A DNA stretch of 64,000 nt from contig CAJNDS010002566.1 of NCBI GenBank assembly GCA_905221605.1, positions 114,501 through 178,500 on the forward strand. The letters run 5' to 3'. Below are positions 33,601 through 42,596 of the stretch, one piece after another. The translations under genes were made by a program, and so were the position numbers. A model generated the notes under the pieces. That model did no database searches. It saw only the letters and a list, made by a program, of their open reading frames with translations, and was not told the origin of the DNA. The stretch comes from Symbiodinium natans (lineage: Eukaryota; Sar; Dinophyceae; Suessiales; Symbiodiniaceae). The first letter of the stretch is position 1. Each line of letters begins with the position of its first letter.

Positions 33601-34704
33601 GCCGCGGAGCTGGGTTGGAGCGCTTTGGAGCGTGAGTGCCCGTCGGCGCAGCTCAGATGCGAGATCGATGTCGTCGAGCTGCTCAAGGCCGAGGCGCACG
33701 CCTGTGGAGGCGGCGCTCACCCGCTGCTCAGCTTGCGTCGGAGCAGCGGCGGCAGCCGCGGCATCGGCAGCGGACGGGGCGGCGACCGGCGCCGGAGGCT
33801 CTTGGATCCTGCTTCCGCGCCCGGCTCTGCGGCCACGACGCCCTCCACCTCGGCCTAGCCGTTGTTGGGCAGCGCCTGGGGCGCGCTCCGAAACAGCGGC
33901 AGCGACCTCGTCGTCCTGCGAGCTGAGGCCGTCGTCACCATCAGACGGCCGCGCGCCGGGGTCGTCGACGGCAGGACGCGTGGTGGCGGGCACCGGAGGG
34001 ATCGGTGCTGCGTCGGCTTGGCGAAACGCGTCCGAATAGCGGTCGAGGTTCGACGCAAAGCTGAGCCCCCCGTATAACTGCAAACACGCCTCCTGTGCCC
34101 CTGCATGGATGTAGCCGTCGGGAGTGGCGAGGTGACGAACGACCCAACTCAAGTGCAGCGCAGCTCCGGAAGGCAAGGCCCGGGCGGCGGCGACGATGGT
34201 TTGGGGAGGCGGAACGCGGTGCCGTGCAGCCGCCTCGCGCAAGGCATCCAGAAGCAGGGTGGCCGGGACCGCAGCCGAGTGACGAAGCGTGTGGCACGCT
34301 TCGTCCCACCACGGCTGACAGCGCTCATCATGGCTCCATGCTTCGGCGGCCTGCGAAGACAGGGTACCGCACGCAGCGTGCAGGAGCGGAACGAACAACC
34401 AGGAGTTGGTGGCCGAGCACGGGTCCCCTGCAGGCGGGCCGACGTCGCACCACGACCCGCGCATAGGCACCAGATGGGCGGTTGGGCTCCTCAGGTGCCC
34501 TGGTGATCGGGCGGGGTTGCCGTCCGCATGCGCAGCACAGATGTCCGGTGCGAGCGGCGGCGTCAAACTCCCAGCCCCGCAGCCGGCGGCAGTCAGGACA
34601 GGGTGTGCCCGCATCATTGGGCACCTCAGCCTCTGCCCAATCAAGAACTCGCGAGCACCGCGGACAAGCCCACGATAGCCGCCGTGCGAGGACGCCAGCC
34701 TCAC
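30670..34704 (-). CDS. Family A reverse transcriptase with C-terminal zinc knuckle and nuclease-like domain
   Basis: 1344 codons without interruption; true homology starts around residue 80 (SWLFVPLLHAA). Ala/Gly-rich linker about 260-320; RT motifs in order: GPSGMTNEHLRLML, VALRKPNGRVRALVVGDAFR, FGLSTRAGTEALYKLL, SVDAVGAFDHVSRQAML, AEGGEQGDPLMPALY, and the active site AFLDDIYIV with LDD at residues 758-760. After the thumb (LNQGKTRVWSAAG) comes a long region with RRLRLPLPLAPRTCRCRG, where C1108-x-C1110 begins a CCHC-like knuckle (GDHRSAC), then RESGARVARNV and IEVVANGLPLWHGAQLAIDA. This knuckle-plus-domain order resembles R2/CRE-type LINEs with a restriction-like endonuclease; the active-site residues are not proven. 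An ORF this long argues for a fairly young copy. Confidence 0.8.
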   Translation of the reverse strand: MRLASSHGGYRGLVRGAREFLIGQRLRCPMMRAHPVLTAAGCGAGSLTPPLAPDICAAHADGNPARSPGHLRSPTAHLVPMRGSWCDVGPPAGDPCSATNSWLFVPLLHAACGTLSSQAAEAWSHDERCQPWWDEACHTLRHSAAVPATLLLDALREAAARHRVPPPQTIVAAARALPSGAALHLSWVVRHLATPDGYIHAGAQEACLQLYGGLSFASNLDRYSDAFRQADAAPIPPVPATTRPAVDDPGARPSDGDDGLSSQDDEVAAAVSERAPGAAQQRLGRGGGRRGRRAGRGSRIQEPPAPVAAPSAADAAAAAAAPTQAEQRVSAASTGVRLGLEQLDDIDLASELRRRALTLQSAPTQLRGVLRFALRTGLEQAVSGAGPDAAARGWKLFFLAPRMLLHREPGQSRIEPAEIERRADAFRRGEWPSLLRAACPSTPARPAQRSPAEDDSDRRAARAAALVHLGELSAASRALTAEPLADGNEATLAELRDPSRRPQTPVVPLSPAVLNHVAEPCPMPDTLLLANLRSARRGSAAGPSGMTNEHLRLMLDDPGDFSLLHQAALRFANADVPAPILAAARLGRIVALRKPNGRVRALVVGDAFRRLVARTLAQHFAEELQAACMPYQFGLSTRAGTEALYKLLQVATECNPRATVLSVDAVGAFDHVSRQAMLEGLRSRPQLAPLLPFARQFYGSESSYVWTDDAGAEHEVLQAEGGEQGDPLMPALYAVAQHPALEAVAAALQPGEGVFAFLDDIYIVCSPERVATLYGVLAAALWDHARVQLNQGKTRVWSAAGEEPPNLAALQPDPSSATGVWVGAWTLPPEQQGLVVLGAPLGTEAFVQRHLRDRRRNQDALLERIPTLGDLQSAWLLLLFCASTRANYLLRMLPPHCTADYSREHDRAIASCLRTLLYGEEAPELPAAALATAQLPLGLGGLGLRSATSGAPAAYWASWQDVFPALLQRFPADAARLQACLREPHAGMPPALAAACTAATRVREAGFPAPDWSAEAAPAAPHPPHGDGHLRGWQRAAVAACDERALETHLSHLTPASRALLLSQAGPHSGRALTVLPTSAAVALPPDHLRVLLLRRLRLPLPLAPRTCRCRGRLDPLGDHRSACATSGVLASRALPLEHAVSRVCRESGARVARNVRLADMNIDVPVSDARCIEVVANGLPLWHGAQLAIDATIVSPVTRAGEPQPGAAARPGAAVQAAARRKRCQTYPELASARRARLVVVGVEVGGRFGAEAASFLRHLARHRASSLPPPLRAAASAGWVQRWSGFLAVAAMRAYAASLLELPPGGDLCDAGEAPDLHEVLAEVRGGPALLASRLPAPRTGP

Positions 34705-35085
34705 CGCGGACTGCTATGGGTGACCACTCCATGTGCCGGTGCGGAAGCTCCAGAAAACTGATGTCCCCAGCGTCCCCCCGCACGGCAGCGACGCGGTGGC
34801 AGCACAGTGCGTGCGCATGCGCTGGTGGCAGGGGTTCGGGCGCATCGCTGGACGTAAAGGTCCGGATCGTGTAGTCCGCCACCCCCTGGCGCACGGTGGA
34901 CGGAGCGGGCAGCCGCGTCGGCGCCTCGATGCCCCGTGCCGCGCAGGCCGCTCGCAACCATTGGTCATTGGTGTCGGCCCAGCCACTTGCAGCACAAACC
35001 GGGCAACGCATGTCATCCGGAGTGTCGGACTGGGCACGCTGCTGCGCGAGACACGCGAGGTGCAAACGGTGGCGGGCGCATGTTA
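34480..35085 (-). CDS. Family A N-terminal zinc-finger region (half RING-H2 plus second Cys cluster), separate frame
   Basis: The frame holds the second half of a RING-H2 finger, CARHRLHLACLAQQ then CPVC, and downstream a second cluster (CPRC...CPDC...CCAC) also present in the + strand copy. The first CPVC pair of the RING is missing because the element is truncated at about 35085. This frame is open down to 34328, but homology with the other copy switches to the frame of the next ORF at roughly 34450-34550, so one frameshift separates the two parts. No initiation codon is retained; the region cannot be translated as in the intact element. Confidence 0.6.
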
Positions 35086-35824
35086 ATTTACTTCACGCGT
35101 TGTTGGTGGCGCGCACCGTGGTCTTGCTGCTCGGGTCTTTCGCTATGCTGTTAGCGTGCCAAGTTCTTGGGCAGCTGGAGCTTCTGTAGCCTTGAGCTCG
35201 GCAGGCGTGACGTTGCCTCATGAATTTGGCTTGGGTCCCGGTAGCAACCTTTGCGTTTTGCAGCGGTGGAGGCATCGTTGTGTGCGCCAAGCCCGTTGTC
35301 GAGGGCTGGGGCATCCGAACTTGCATCGCTGGCCACTTTCATCCAGTGTCATCCTGACTTGGGTTTTTCACTAAACATCCATGCTCTTAGCTGCAACTGG
35401 GATGTGCTGTGCGGCTCATTTTTGCGCCGCAGGAGATGGGAAACACTCGTTCATCCACAATTGCCCATGTGCTCTACGTTGCAAGCGTATGCCGAGCGCA
35501 GCGATTTTTCTTGAGGGTCCTTGACGTGGCTGTTGTACCGTCGCTCCGTTGTAGATATGTTTTCTTTTTGCTGCTCTCAGCAGCAGCGTCGTGATGTGTT
35601 GTCGTACGGATGTTTTTTTGTATCAAGATGCACGCTGCTGACGTGGCTCACTCAGTATATATACATATGATTTGTTTCGTTTTTCTGTAGTTGCTGACCG
35701 CAAGTCGGTTGTTTCAGGGCCCGTGCTCCTTGTAAGTCATCTAATAGTGCGTTCACGCTGTTCACTCCCTGCATCCTCGCAGTCGGGCTCTCATGCAACC
35801 CGAATTCGTTTCTAGGTTCGTGCC
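35086..35824. other. Spacer between retroelement copies
   Basis: No open frame with a recognisable motif. The plus strand is less GC-rich than its neighbours, with T-rich patches around 35570-35700. Confidence 0.5.
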
Positions 35825-36560
35825 GCCCTCAGAAGTAGGAGTTGGCTTTGCCAGCGCGCACAAGGTAGAGGTTTACGGGTTTTATGGCTTACGAGCGGCT
35901 TGCCCAGATTAGTTATCACCCGAGCTGTCCCTCAGCTCGCCGCTGTTCCGCGCATTGCTCCTCCGCCGGCTTCGGCTGCCCCGCCCTTGACTGCAGCGCG
36001 CTGCCGCATGAGCTTTTCGGAGACCACCTCGCAGCATGTCCACGGTCTGGTGTCCTTCGTGCCTCGTCTAGAGAGCGCTGCTGCTTGCATTTGCCGCGAG
36101 GCTGGAGCCACCGTTGCTCTCAACGTCTGGCTTCGAGATCTCAACGTTGATGTCGCCCGGCTGGATGAGCGCCGCATCGAAGTCATTGCTACCGGACTTG
36201 CACTCTACGGGGGCTCGCTGCTTGCAATTGACACTACACTGGTGTCCCGTTTGACTTGTGCTGGAGCCCCCGCAGGGCAGCTGGTCGCACTGCCGGCGCT
36301 GCACCGGCACTCGGACAGTCTGCATGATGCAAGCTCGTCGTCCTCGCTCTGAGCTCGGTGGCCGCTGGAGCACTGAAGCTGCCACCTTTGTCAGACTTCT
36401 TGCGCGCCTCCCGTGCGAGGACCGTCCCCCCGCGCCTTTGCTGCAAGCCTACTCTCCTTGCCTCTTGGCAACACAGCCAATGTCGACGGCGACGCCCCTT
36501 TGCTGAGGGACATCCTCGCAGACTCTTCCTTTGAGCCGCCCCTTGCAAGCCGCAGGCAGT
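35825..36560 (+). pseudogene. Family A retroelement, C-terminal fragment (frameshifted)
   Basis: Pieces in three frames: LRLPRPLTAARCRMSF, GDHLAACPRSGVLRAS, REAGATVALNVWLRDLNVDV, DERRIEVIATGLALYGGSLL, RSELGGRWSTEAATFVRLLA, and a tail like LRDILADSSFEPPLASR ending in TAG at 36558-36560. Missing all RT sequence. Confidence 0.75.
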
Positions 36561-36976
36561 AGACGCTGCCAAAATTCATGCATGCGAAGATATCGTATGA
36601 TTTTCGGCCAATCGCATCAGTTCGTCTGTTGTATGGAGTCGTTGCGTATTTAATGCTGAGCCGAGTGGAAACAACATAAGAGGCCGCGCAACCCGAAGAA
36701 CAACTCATGATATATTGATTGCTTCCTTGTAAGTCCGGCAGCATATATCATGAGTAGCTGGAGCTTTACAGTGGTCTCAGCTTTTCTGGTTTCCCCTCCT
36801 ATTTCCTTCCCCACAGAAATGGAGTCCAGAGAAGTCCAGAGAGAGAAACTTTTTGTGAGATTGTGAGAGACGGTCAAAGCGAAGGCAAACAAAGCCCCAC
36901 AGAAGGGCAGGGAAAGACTCGAAAGTTGCTTTCCTCGAGCCAAGCCGGGCGCACCTTCAGGCCATAAAGAACCCCC

Positions 36977-37212
36977 AAGGCCGAGGCTAGGCCTTGGCCT
37001 GGCTTGCCTAGGCCTGGCTAGGCCCTTGCTAGGCCTTGGCTCGGCCTTGGCTAGGACCTGGCTAGGCCTGGCTAAACCTGGACCTATGCTTGCAAGGCAG
37101 GCCTGGGCGTAGCCTATGGAAGGCCTTGGCAAGGCCTAGCCAAAGGCCTGGGCAGGCCTTGGCAAGGCCTAGCCAAGGGCCTGGCCTAGGTTGAGGCTAG
37201 CCTAGCCTTGGC
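36977..37212. repeat. Minisatellite of the AGGCCTTGGCTAGGCCTGGCT type
   Basis: More than ten variants of GGCCTTGGC and TAGGCCTGGC alternate over about 235 bp, giving many local palindromes around AGGCCT. Not coding in any convincing way. Confidence 0.85.
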
Positions 37213-37640
37213 AATTCTTTATGCTATCCAAAGCTTTGATAGGATTGATTGCACCGCACACTCTGGCAAGCACTGGAACAGCATGGCACTTCAACACATG
37301 CAATGTGGATCTTGATCGCACTTGTGTCATGGCGAACAGACGGCAGGGGATAAAATGGCTTTAGCAATGCATTCAACATCAAAGCTGGGGTTCGACAAAG
37401 TCGCGTACTGATAGCCCGACTTCGCTGCCACGTGTAAAGTGCCGACCTACGCGTATGCCTATGTGTAGCAGCCTGTGGTTTTGTGTTTCTTTGCCAGTCA
37501 TGAAAGATGAAGGTGAAAGGATATGCTGAACGTGAACAATAAAACAGCAATTCCGAGTAAAACACAAATGACACTAATGTTGCAACAAATGTCTGCAAGG
37601 TTCTCATGGGCCCCTAGTCTTTTCGTTGCCCCACACGGCT
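37213..37640. other. Spacer, nothing recognised
   Basis: No gene, RNA or repeat signal apparent by eye. Confidence 0.5.
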
Positions 37641-37767
37641 GCTTGGGCCCGTTTTGAGACCCCCTAGCCTTCCCGGCCATTCTGCACTACTGGGTACCAG
37701 CCGGCTTTCCACGCCTCCCCGCACTGCCCCCCCCGGCCCCCCATGGGCCACACGTGTCAACGGTGGC

Positions 37768-38880
37768 ATGGCTGACAGCCCGCCCCCTTGCCCCACAGGT
37801 GAAACCGGCCCAGCACCCACTACGCCGCCCTGGCTGCTGGGTGCGCAGGCGCCCTCCCCGCCAGATCGGCCCTCTGCCGATGCCTGCCCCGTGTGCTTGT
37901 GTGACATGTCCCCTGAGGCAGGCGGACCGGAGTCGCTTTTCGATTGGCCCCGCTGTCACCACCAACTGCACTTGGGTTGCCTGGCGCACCTCGTCACCAA
38001 CGTCAGCGGGCTTCACTGCCCTGCGTGCCGCGCGGCTTGGGACCCGCAAGCCATCCCGGCCTTCCTTGCTGAGTGTCAGCGACAAGGTGTCACGCCGCCG
38101 CCCCCGGCTCCTGAGCACGACACCACATCTGCGGAGCACCGCGCTGCCACAGCGCCTCCACCGCCCCAGCATGTCCTCCCTTTGTGTTGTCCCCGCCTGA
38201 TGCTTGCTCGCCCGGATCGGGCTTCACATGATTCGGCGTGGGAGGAGCTGCCTGATCACAATATGGAGTGGGCTCCCACCCTCAACCGTGCCACTGGGTC
38301 TTGGACGGCGGAATGGCTATGTATGAGGTGCAATTCTTCTTTTGACGAAAGCCATCCTCTGTGCCAAGGGATCTCGCACCCACCAGTGTGCCCCATCCAC
38401 GGTCAGCGCACGCTAGCTGTTGACCTCCGCGAGGGCAGTCGTGGTTGGGCATGCTGCCGAGGTCGCCCCCTGCAAGTGTTGCCGTGTGAGACCGCCCGCA
38501 TCCCTTTGCCGCCACCAGCAGTTCCAGATCAAACCGTTAATCTTGCGGCACCACCGCAAGCACTAGAGGTGTGGTTCCACCAGGGACCGCCCCCCTTAGA
38601 CACTTCTCTGCCCCCCACGCACAGTTGGTTCTTCGTTCCTTTGCTTCATGCTGCGGCGCGCCGCCTTGAACCTGGTGCTGAGCGGTCGTGGGCCACGAGC
38701 GAACGTTTTGGTCGGGTTTGGCACCAAGCCCTTCGCCGGCTGCAGCACGCAGGCCCTGTCCAGCCAGACTCCCTTGTCCGTGCGTTGGATGCCCTGCAGC
38801 AGTGTGCCACTGCCGACGGGCGGCCCCCACCCTCTGCCGAGGCGAACCTCTCACAGTCCCTCCCTACTGCGTGGCATTGA
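37768..38880 (+). CDS. Family A N-terminal protein: RING-H2 finger and second zinc-binding cluster
   Basis: From ATG 37768 (MADSPPPCPTGETGP). Residues 40-87 are a canonical RING-H2: C40-x2-C43, C63-x-H65-x2-H68-x2-C71, C84-x2-C87 (C3H2C3 order with normal spacings). RING-H2 fingers typically recruit E2 enzymes for ubiquitin transfer; no activity is proven here. A second cluster follows (LCMRC, then CPIHG and WACCRGR). Then comes LPPTHSWFFVPLLHAAA, which in the minus-strand copy is continuous with the RT frame. The frame closes at TGA 38878-38880 (AWH-stop), while the homologous sequence continues in the next frame, so the ancestral protein was probably one polypeptide with the RT. Confidence 0.75.
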   Translation: MADSPPPCPTGETGPAPTTPPWLLGAQAPSPPDRPSADACPVCLCDMSPEAGGPESLFDWPRCHHQLHLGCLAHLVTNVSGLHCPACRAAWDPQAIPAFLAECQRQGVTPPPPAPEHDTTSAEHRAATAPPPPQHVLPLCCPRLMLARPDRASHDSAWEELPDHNMEWAPTLNRATGSWTAEWLCMRCNSSFDESHPLCQGISHPPVCPIHGQRTLAVDLREGSRGWACCRGRPLQVLPCETARIPLPPPAVPDQTVNLAAPPQALEVWFHQGPPPLDTSLPPTHSWFFVPLLHAAARRLEPGAERSWATSERFGRVWHQALRRLQHAGPVQPDSLVRALDALQQCATADGRPPPSAEANLSQSLPTAWH

Positions 38881-41360
38881 GGCGCCGTTCGCCCCAGCCC
38901 CCGTCGCTGCTGGACCCGACCAGCCACGTGACAGCAGCTCTGACTCCTCCAGCTCCTCTAGTTCGTCCACTTCCAGGGACGCCCAAGAGGTAGCGCCTGC
39001 CCCGCCCAGCTCCCTACCGCAACCGCCTGCCCCGACCCCTGCCCACCCCACTGCCTTTTCTGATGCCCTGCATGGTGCCCGGCTCCAGGCCGCCCTGGCC
39101 AGTCTCGACCCTTTCGCGGCTGAGGCGGTTCTGGAGCTCCCATGCCACATCATCCGCACCCCGCCCCCGTTTTGCAAGGGACAGCTTCGGCAGGCGCTTC
39201 ACTGCTCGCTCCGGCTCATTCGAGAGGTCACCGGTCCCGCCCCCACACCTGACACGCTGGCCTCAGGCGCCGTGCAGCGCGCGTGGAAGCTGTGGCTGTT
39301 CCTCCCGAGGATGCTCTTATTTCGGCCCGGCCAGTGCCCCAAAATCCCGAAGGCGCAGTTGCTTGATCGCTTCACTTCCTTCTTTCGGGGGGAGTGGGCC
39401 CCACTTCTGCGCGACGCCCAGCGCCTGGCTTCGGTATCCGCGTCCCGGGACCCGCGTGCAGACCCCACGCCACAACAACGTGCTGACCGCGCGGTGCAGC
39501 TCGCACATCTCGGGGAGCTCTCCGCTGCGCGACAGGCGCTTACGGCCGAGCCCTTGGCGCCCGCCACCGACGCCACCCTCCAGCACCTTATCGACCCCGC
39601 CCGGCGGCCACCTGAACCTTACCAGCCCTTGCCGCCGGATCTACTGCAGTTCCAGCCGGAGTCCCCTGCAGTGCTGGATCGTTCGGCCCTGTTGGCCAAC
39701 CTTCGGCGTGCGCGCAAGGCAGCTGCACCAGGCCCCAGTGGTTACACTGCTGAAATGTTGCGTGTTCTCCTTGATGACGCTGAGTGCTCGGCCTGTTTTG
39801 CTGATGTTTGCTCGTTGCTCGCTAGCGCGCATCTCCCCGAGCCCGCTGCAGCGGCTGTCGCGCTCGGCCGCTTGGTTGCCATCCGCAAGCCCTCTGGGGG
39901 CACCCGCGGACTCGTCATCGGCGACCTCTTGCGGCGGCTGGTTGCTCGCACGCTTGCCCAACAGTTCTCCGAGCCGATTGCTCTCGCGTGCAGCCCCCAC
40001 CAATATGCGCTATCCACCCGGGCAGGAGCTGAGGCGCTCATCCACTCTCTCCAGGCCCGCACTGAGGCCGATCCTCAACTCACTGTGGTGTCAGTCGATG
40101 TGAGTGCTGCATATGATACGGTCAGTCGCCAGTCCATGCTTGAGGCGCTCAGAGACACCCCGAGTCTGTCCCCTCTCTTCCCCTTCGCTCGGCTCTGGTA
40201 CGCGCGCGAGTCTGCCTATGTTTGGACAGCTGGCCCCCAGTCCCACCGAATTGCCCAGGCCGAAGGTGGGGAACAAGGCGACCCTCTGATGCCAGCCATG
40301 TTCTCCCTAGGCTTCGGCCCCGCGCTCAGAGACCTGCAGGCTGATCTCCGACCCGGGGAGCACGCCCTCGCGTACCTTGACGATGCATACATCCTCGCAT
40401 CGCCGGCCAGAGCGATCGAGCTGTACCACCGCCTTGAGCACTATGCCTTCGCCAGGGCACACCTTCGCCTGAACCCCTCCAAAACCCGGCTGTGGAATGC
40501 TGCAGGGGTTGCCCCTGCCGGTGTGCTTGAGCTCGCCCCGGGCGGCGAAGTCTGGGTAGGCAACCCTGCGCTCCCCGCAGCCCAGCGCGGTATTGTCGCC
40601 CTTGGCGCCCCCATCGGTACTCCCGAGTTTGTTGCGGCTCACCTTTGTGCACTCCTGGCACGCCACGAGGGCTTCCTCAACGCCTTGCCGGGCCTCCAAG
40701 ACACACAGGTCGCATGGCTCCTGCTCTCTCACTGCGCCGCTCCCCGAGCACAGTATGTTTTGCGCACACTTCCCCCGCCACTCACACGCGCCTTCGCCGC
40801 AAGACATGACGCCATGGTGAGCTCTTGCTTGGACACCATCCTGTCGGCGGACGCTGCAGTCGGGCTGCCTGACCTGGCCGTCGCCCGTGCGCAGCTACCT
40901 TTGCGGCATGGCGGGCTTGGACTGCGCAGCGCTGCACGTCACGCACCCGCCGCCTACTGGGCATCTTGGGCTGATGCGATCCGTCCCGTCCTTCACCGGG
41001 ACCGCGATTTCGCTACCACTCTTGTTGCGGCTCTGCAATCTGGTGAGTCAGTGCCTGCTTCCCTGGAGTCGCTCCGCGACGCTCGTGCCTCCCTCGCCGC
41101 AGTTGGTTACGAGCCACCGGCCTGGCCCCAGCTCCTGGATGCTGACCCTCCCGCCTCCGCAGAGGACGAACCTCAGCTCGACCTTACTCGTGGATGGCAG
41201 CGCCTGGCGGCCCGGGCCGTGGATGACTTCTGCCACCGCGCACTCCTGCGTGAGCTCGACCCGTCCTCCATCGCCTTGCTGGAGTCACAGGCCGGCCCAT
41301 TTGCTGCCAGGGTACTCACAGCGCGCCCCACATCCCCGGAGTTGACGCTCGACTCCCCCT
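38878..41360 (+). CDS. Family A reverse transcriptase, central frame
   Basis: Open from 38648 to 41389, with homology to family A from about 38878. A Ser-rich linker (SSSDSSSSSSSSTSRDAQE), then RT blocks: GPSGYTAEMLRVLL, LVAIRKPSGGTRGLVIGDLL, YALSTRAGAEALIHSL, SVDVSAAYDTVSR, AEGGEQGDPLMPAMF, and the active site AYLDDAYILA at about 40371-40400. Then RLNPSKTRLWNAAG, GGLGLRSAARHAPAAYWASW and LTRGWQRLAARAVDDFCHRA. At about 41355 the frame shifts by one base within LPLFRVFVLRRLRLPLPL, cutting the zinc knuckle from this ORF. Integrity of the RT core suggests limited decay. Confidence 0.8.
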
Positions 41361-42101
41361 CTTCCGGGTGTTTGTTCTCCGTCGCCTGAGGCTGCCACTC
41401 CCACTCACAGGCGCGCAGTGCCGCTGTCGGGTTGCTCATGATGCCCTGGGTGACCACATTGCGGCGTGCCCCCGCTCTGGCGTCCTCCGTGCCCGTGCGG
41501 GCCCGCTCGAGCGTGCAGCAGCTCGTGTTTGTCGTGAAGCTGGGGCCACAGTCGCAACCAATGTTCGTGTGCGTGACCTCAATGTTGTCGCTGAGCGCCA
41601 AGATGAGCGCCGCATTGAGGTCATCGCCAACGGACTCCCGCTCTGGGGGGGTGTTCAGTTGGCTGTTGACACCACTCTGGTCTCTCCACTGACGGCTGCC
41701 GCCGTCGCGCGCGCGGCTGCACCACTGGCGCCGCGTTGCGCTTGGCTCGCCAGGCCAAGGAGCGGACGTACCCGGAGCTCTGCCGATCGGCCCGCTCCCG
41801 CCTGACCGTGCTCGCTCTCGAGGTCGGAGGCCGCTGGAGTGCTGAGGCTGCGGGGTTCGTCCGCCAGCTCGCCCGCTGCAGGGCGCGGGCCGCGCCTGCA
41901 ACCGCCAGGAGCGCAGCCACCTCCGCATACGCGCTCCGGTGGTCTGCCCTCATCTCGTTTGCAGCCACGCGCGCCTTTTGTGCCAGCCTACTCGCACTCC
42001 CTCTTGCGAACACTGGCAATGTCGATGGAGACATCCCACTCCTCAGCGATGTCTTGGCAGACTGCTCGGCCCCTCCTCCCCTTGCCAGCCGCATGCCGTG
42101 A
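41358..42101 (+). CDS. Family A zinc knuckle and nuclease-like C-terminus (two frames)
   Basis: First frame 41358-about 41730: FVLRRLRLPLPLTGAQCRC, then DALGDHIAACPRSG (CCHC-like), REAGATVATNVRVRDLNVV, DERRIEVIANGLPLWGGVQL and AVDTTLVSPLT. After a frameshift near 41720: AKERTYPELCRSARSRL, TVLALEVGGRWSAEAAGFVR, and the end LLSDVLADCSAPPPLASRMP, stop at 42099-42101. The invariant D-R-R-I-E-V and A-x-D-T-T patches recur in every family A piece in this window, which suggests catalytic or structural constraint. Confidence 0.7.
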
Positions 42102-42240
42102 CAGGGCCACCGCCCGCAGCACCTAGCTCCCTGCCCACCGCTACCTGGTGTGCTCACTGCGCCCTGTGCCACCCGTAGTAGGCTGAGTTCGACCGCTATG
42201 GACTTGGGAAAAAGGTGCGTCCTTAAAAAAAAAAATGATC

Positions 42241-42596
42241 AAGCGACAAAGATATGATTGCACATGAGATTTCATGAGTAGTACAGAAATACGATAAAAA
42301 TTCGATTATTGTGTTTGCGCGTGAAGCCAATAAACTAAATGAAGATGTGTCCATCTCGAATATTACTTTGGGGCGCAGTGAATACAACAACAATAATCAT
42401 GCGCGGCCATATTAAGTGTAGTAAAGGCCGCAGTATAGCACGTGCTCGTTTTTTGCACCCGCCGTCGGCGCTTCAGCAGTCGAGTCCCGACGTGCGGCAG
42501 GCCCCGCATTAGCATTGTTGTTCTGCTTGGTTGTTGCCGCAACCCATGCACTGACAGTTTTGAACCAATAAGCTCCCGGAAGATCCCCAAGCTGCG
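42241..42596. other. Spacer between the retroelement and the RCC1 locus
   Basis: AT-richer sequence without a recognised gene. It should contain the 5' flank of the stand-alone RCC1 gene; no TATA box or other core promoter motif was identified. Confidence 0.4.

Larger units (their letters stand above)
30605..35085 (-). mobile_element. Family A retroelement, nearly complete, 5'-truncated in the RING domain
   Basis: Minus-strand element. Its 3' end has GTAAAAAGGCG followed by a nine-A run at 30606-30614. It lies tail to tail with the plus-strand copy ending at 30545, about 60 bp away. Its 5' end is about 35085, in the middle of the RING finger, so it is a truncated insertion. It contains the longest intact family A frame in the window. 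No target duplication was found by eye. Confidence 0.8.
37640..42240 (+). mobile_element. Family A retroelement, essentially full length but frameshifted
   Basis: The only copy here that keeps the complete N-terminal RING finger. Order: Pro-rich start, RING-H2, second Cys cluster, Ser-rich linker, RT, zinc knuckle, nuclease-like domain. Three frameshifts (about 38875, 41355 and 41720) break the coding sequence. Its 3' end reads GGGAAAAAGGTGCGTCCTT and then 11 A at 42227-42237, matching the 3' ends of the copies at 30545 and 30605. Confidence 0.85.
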
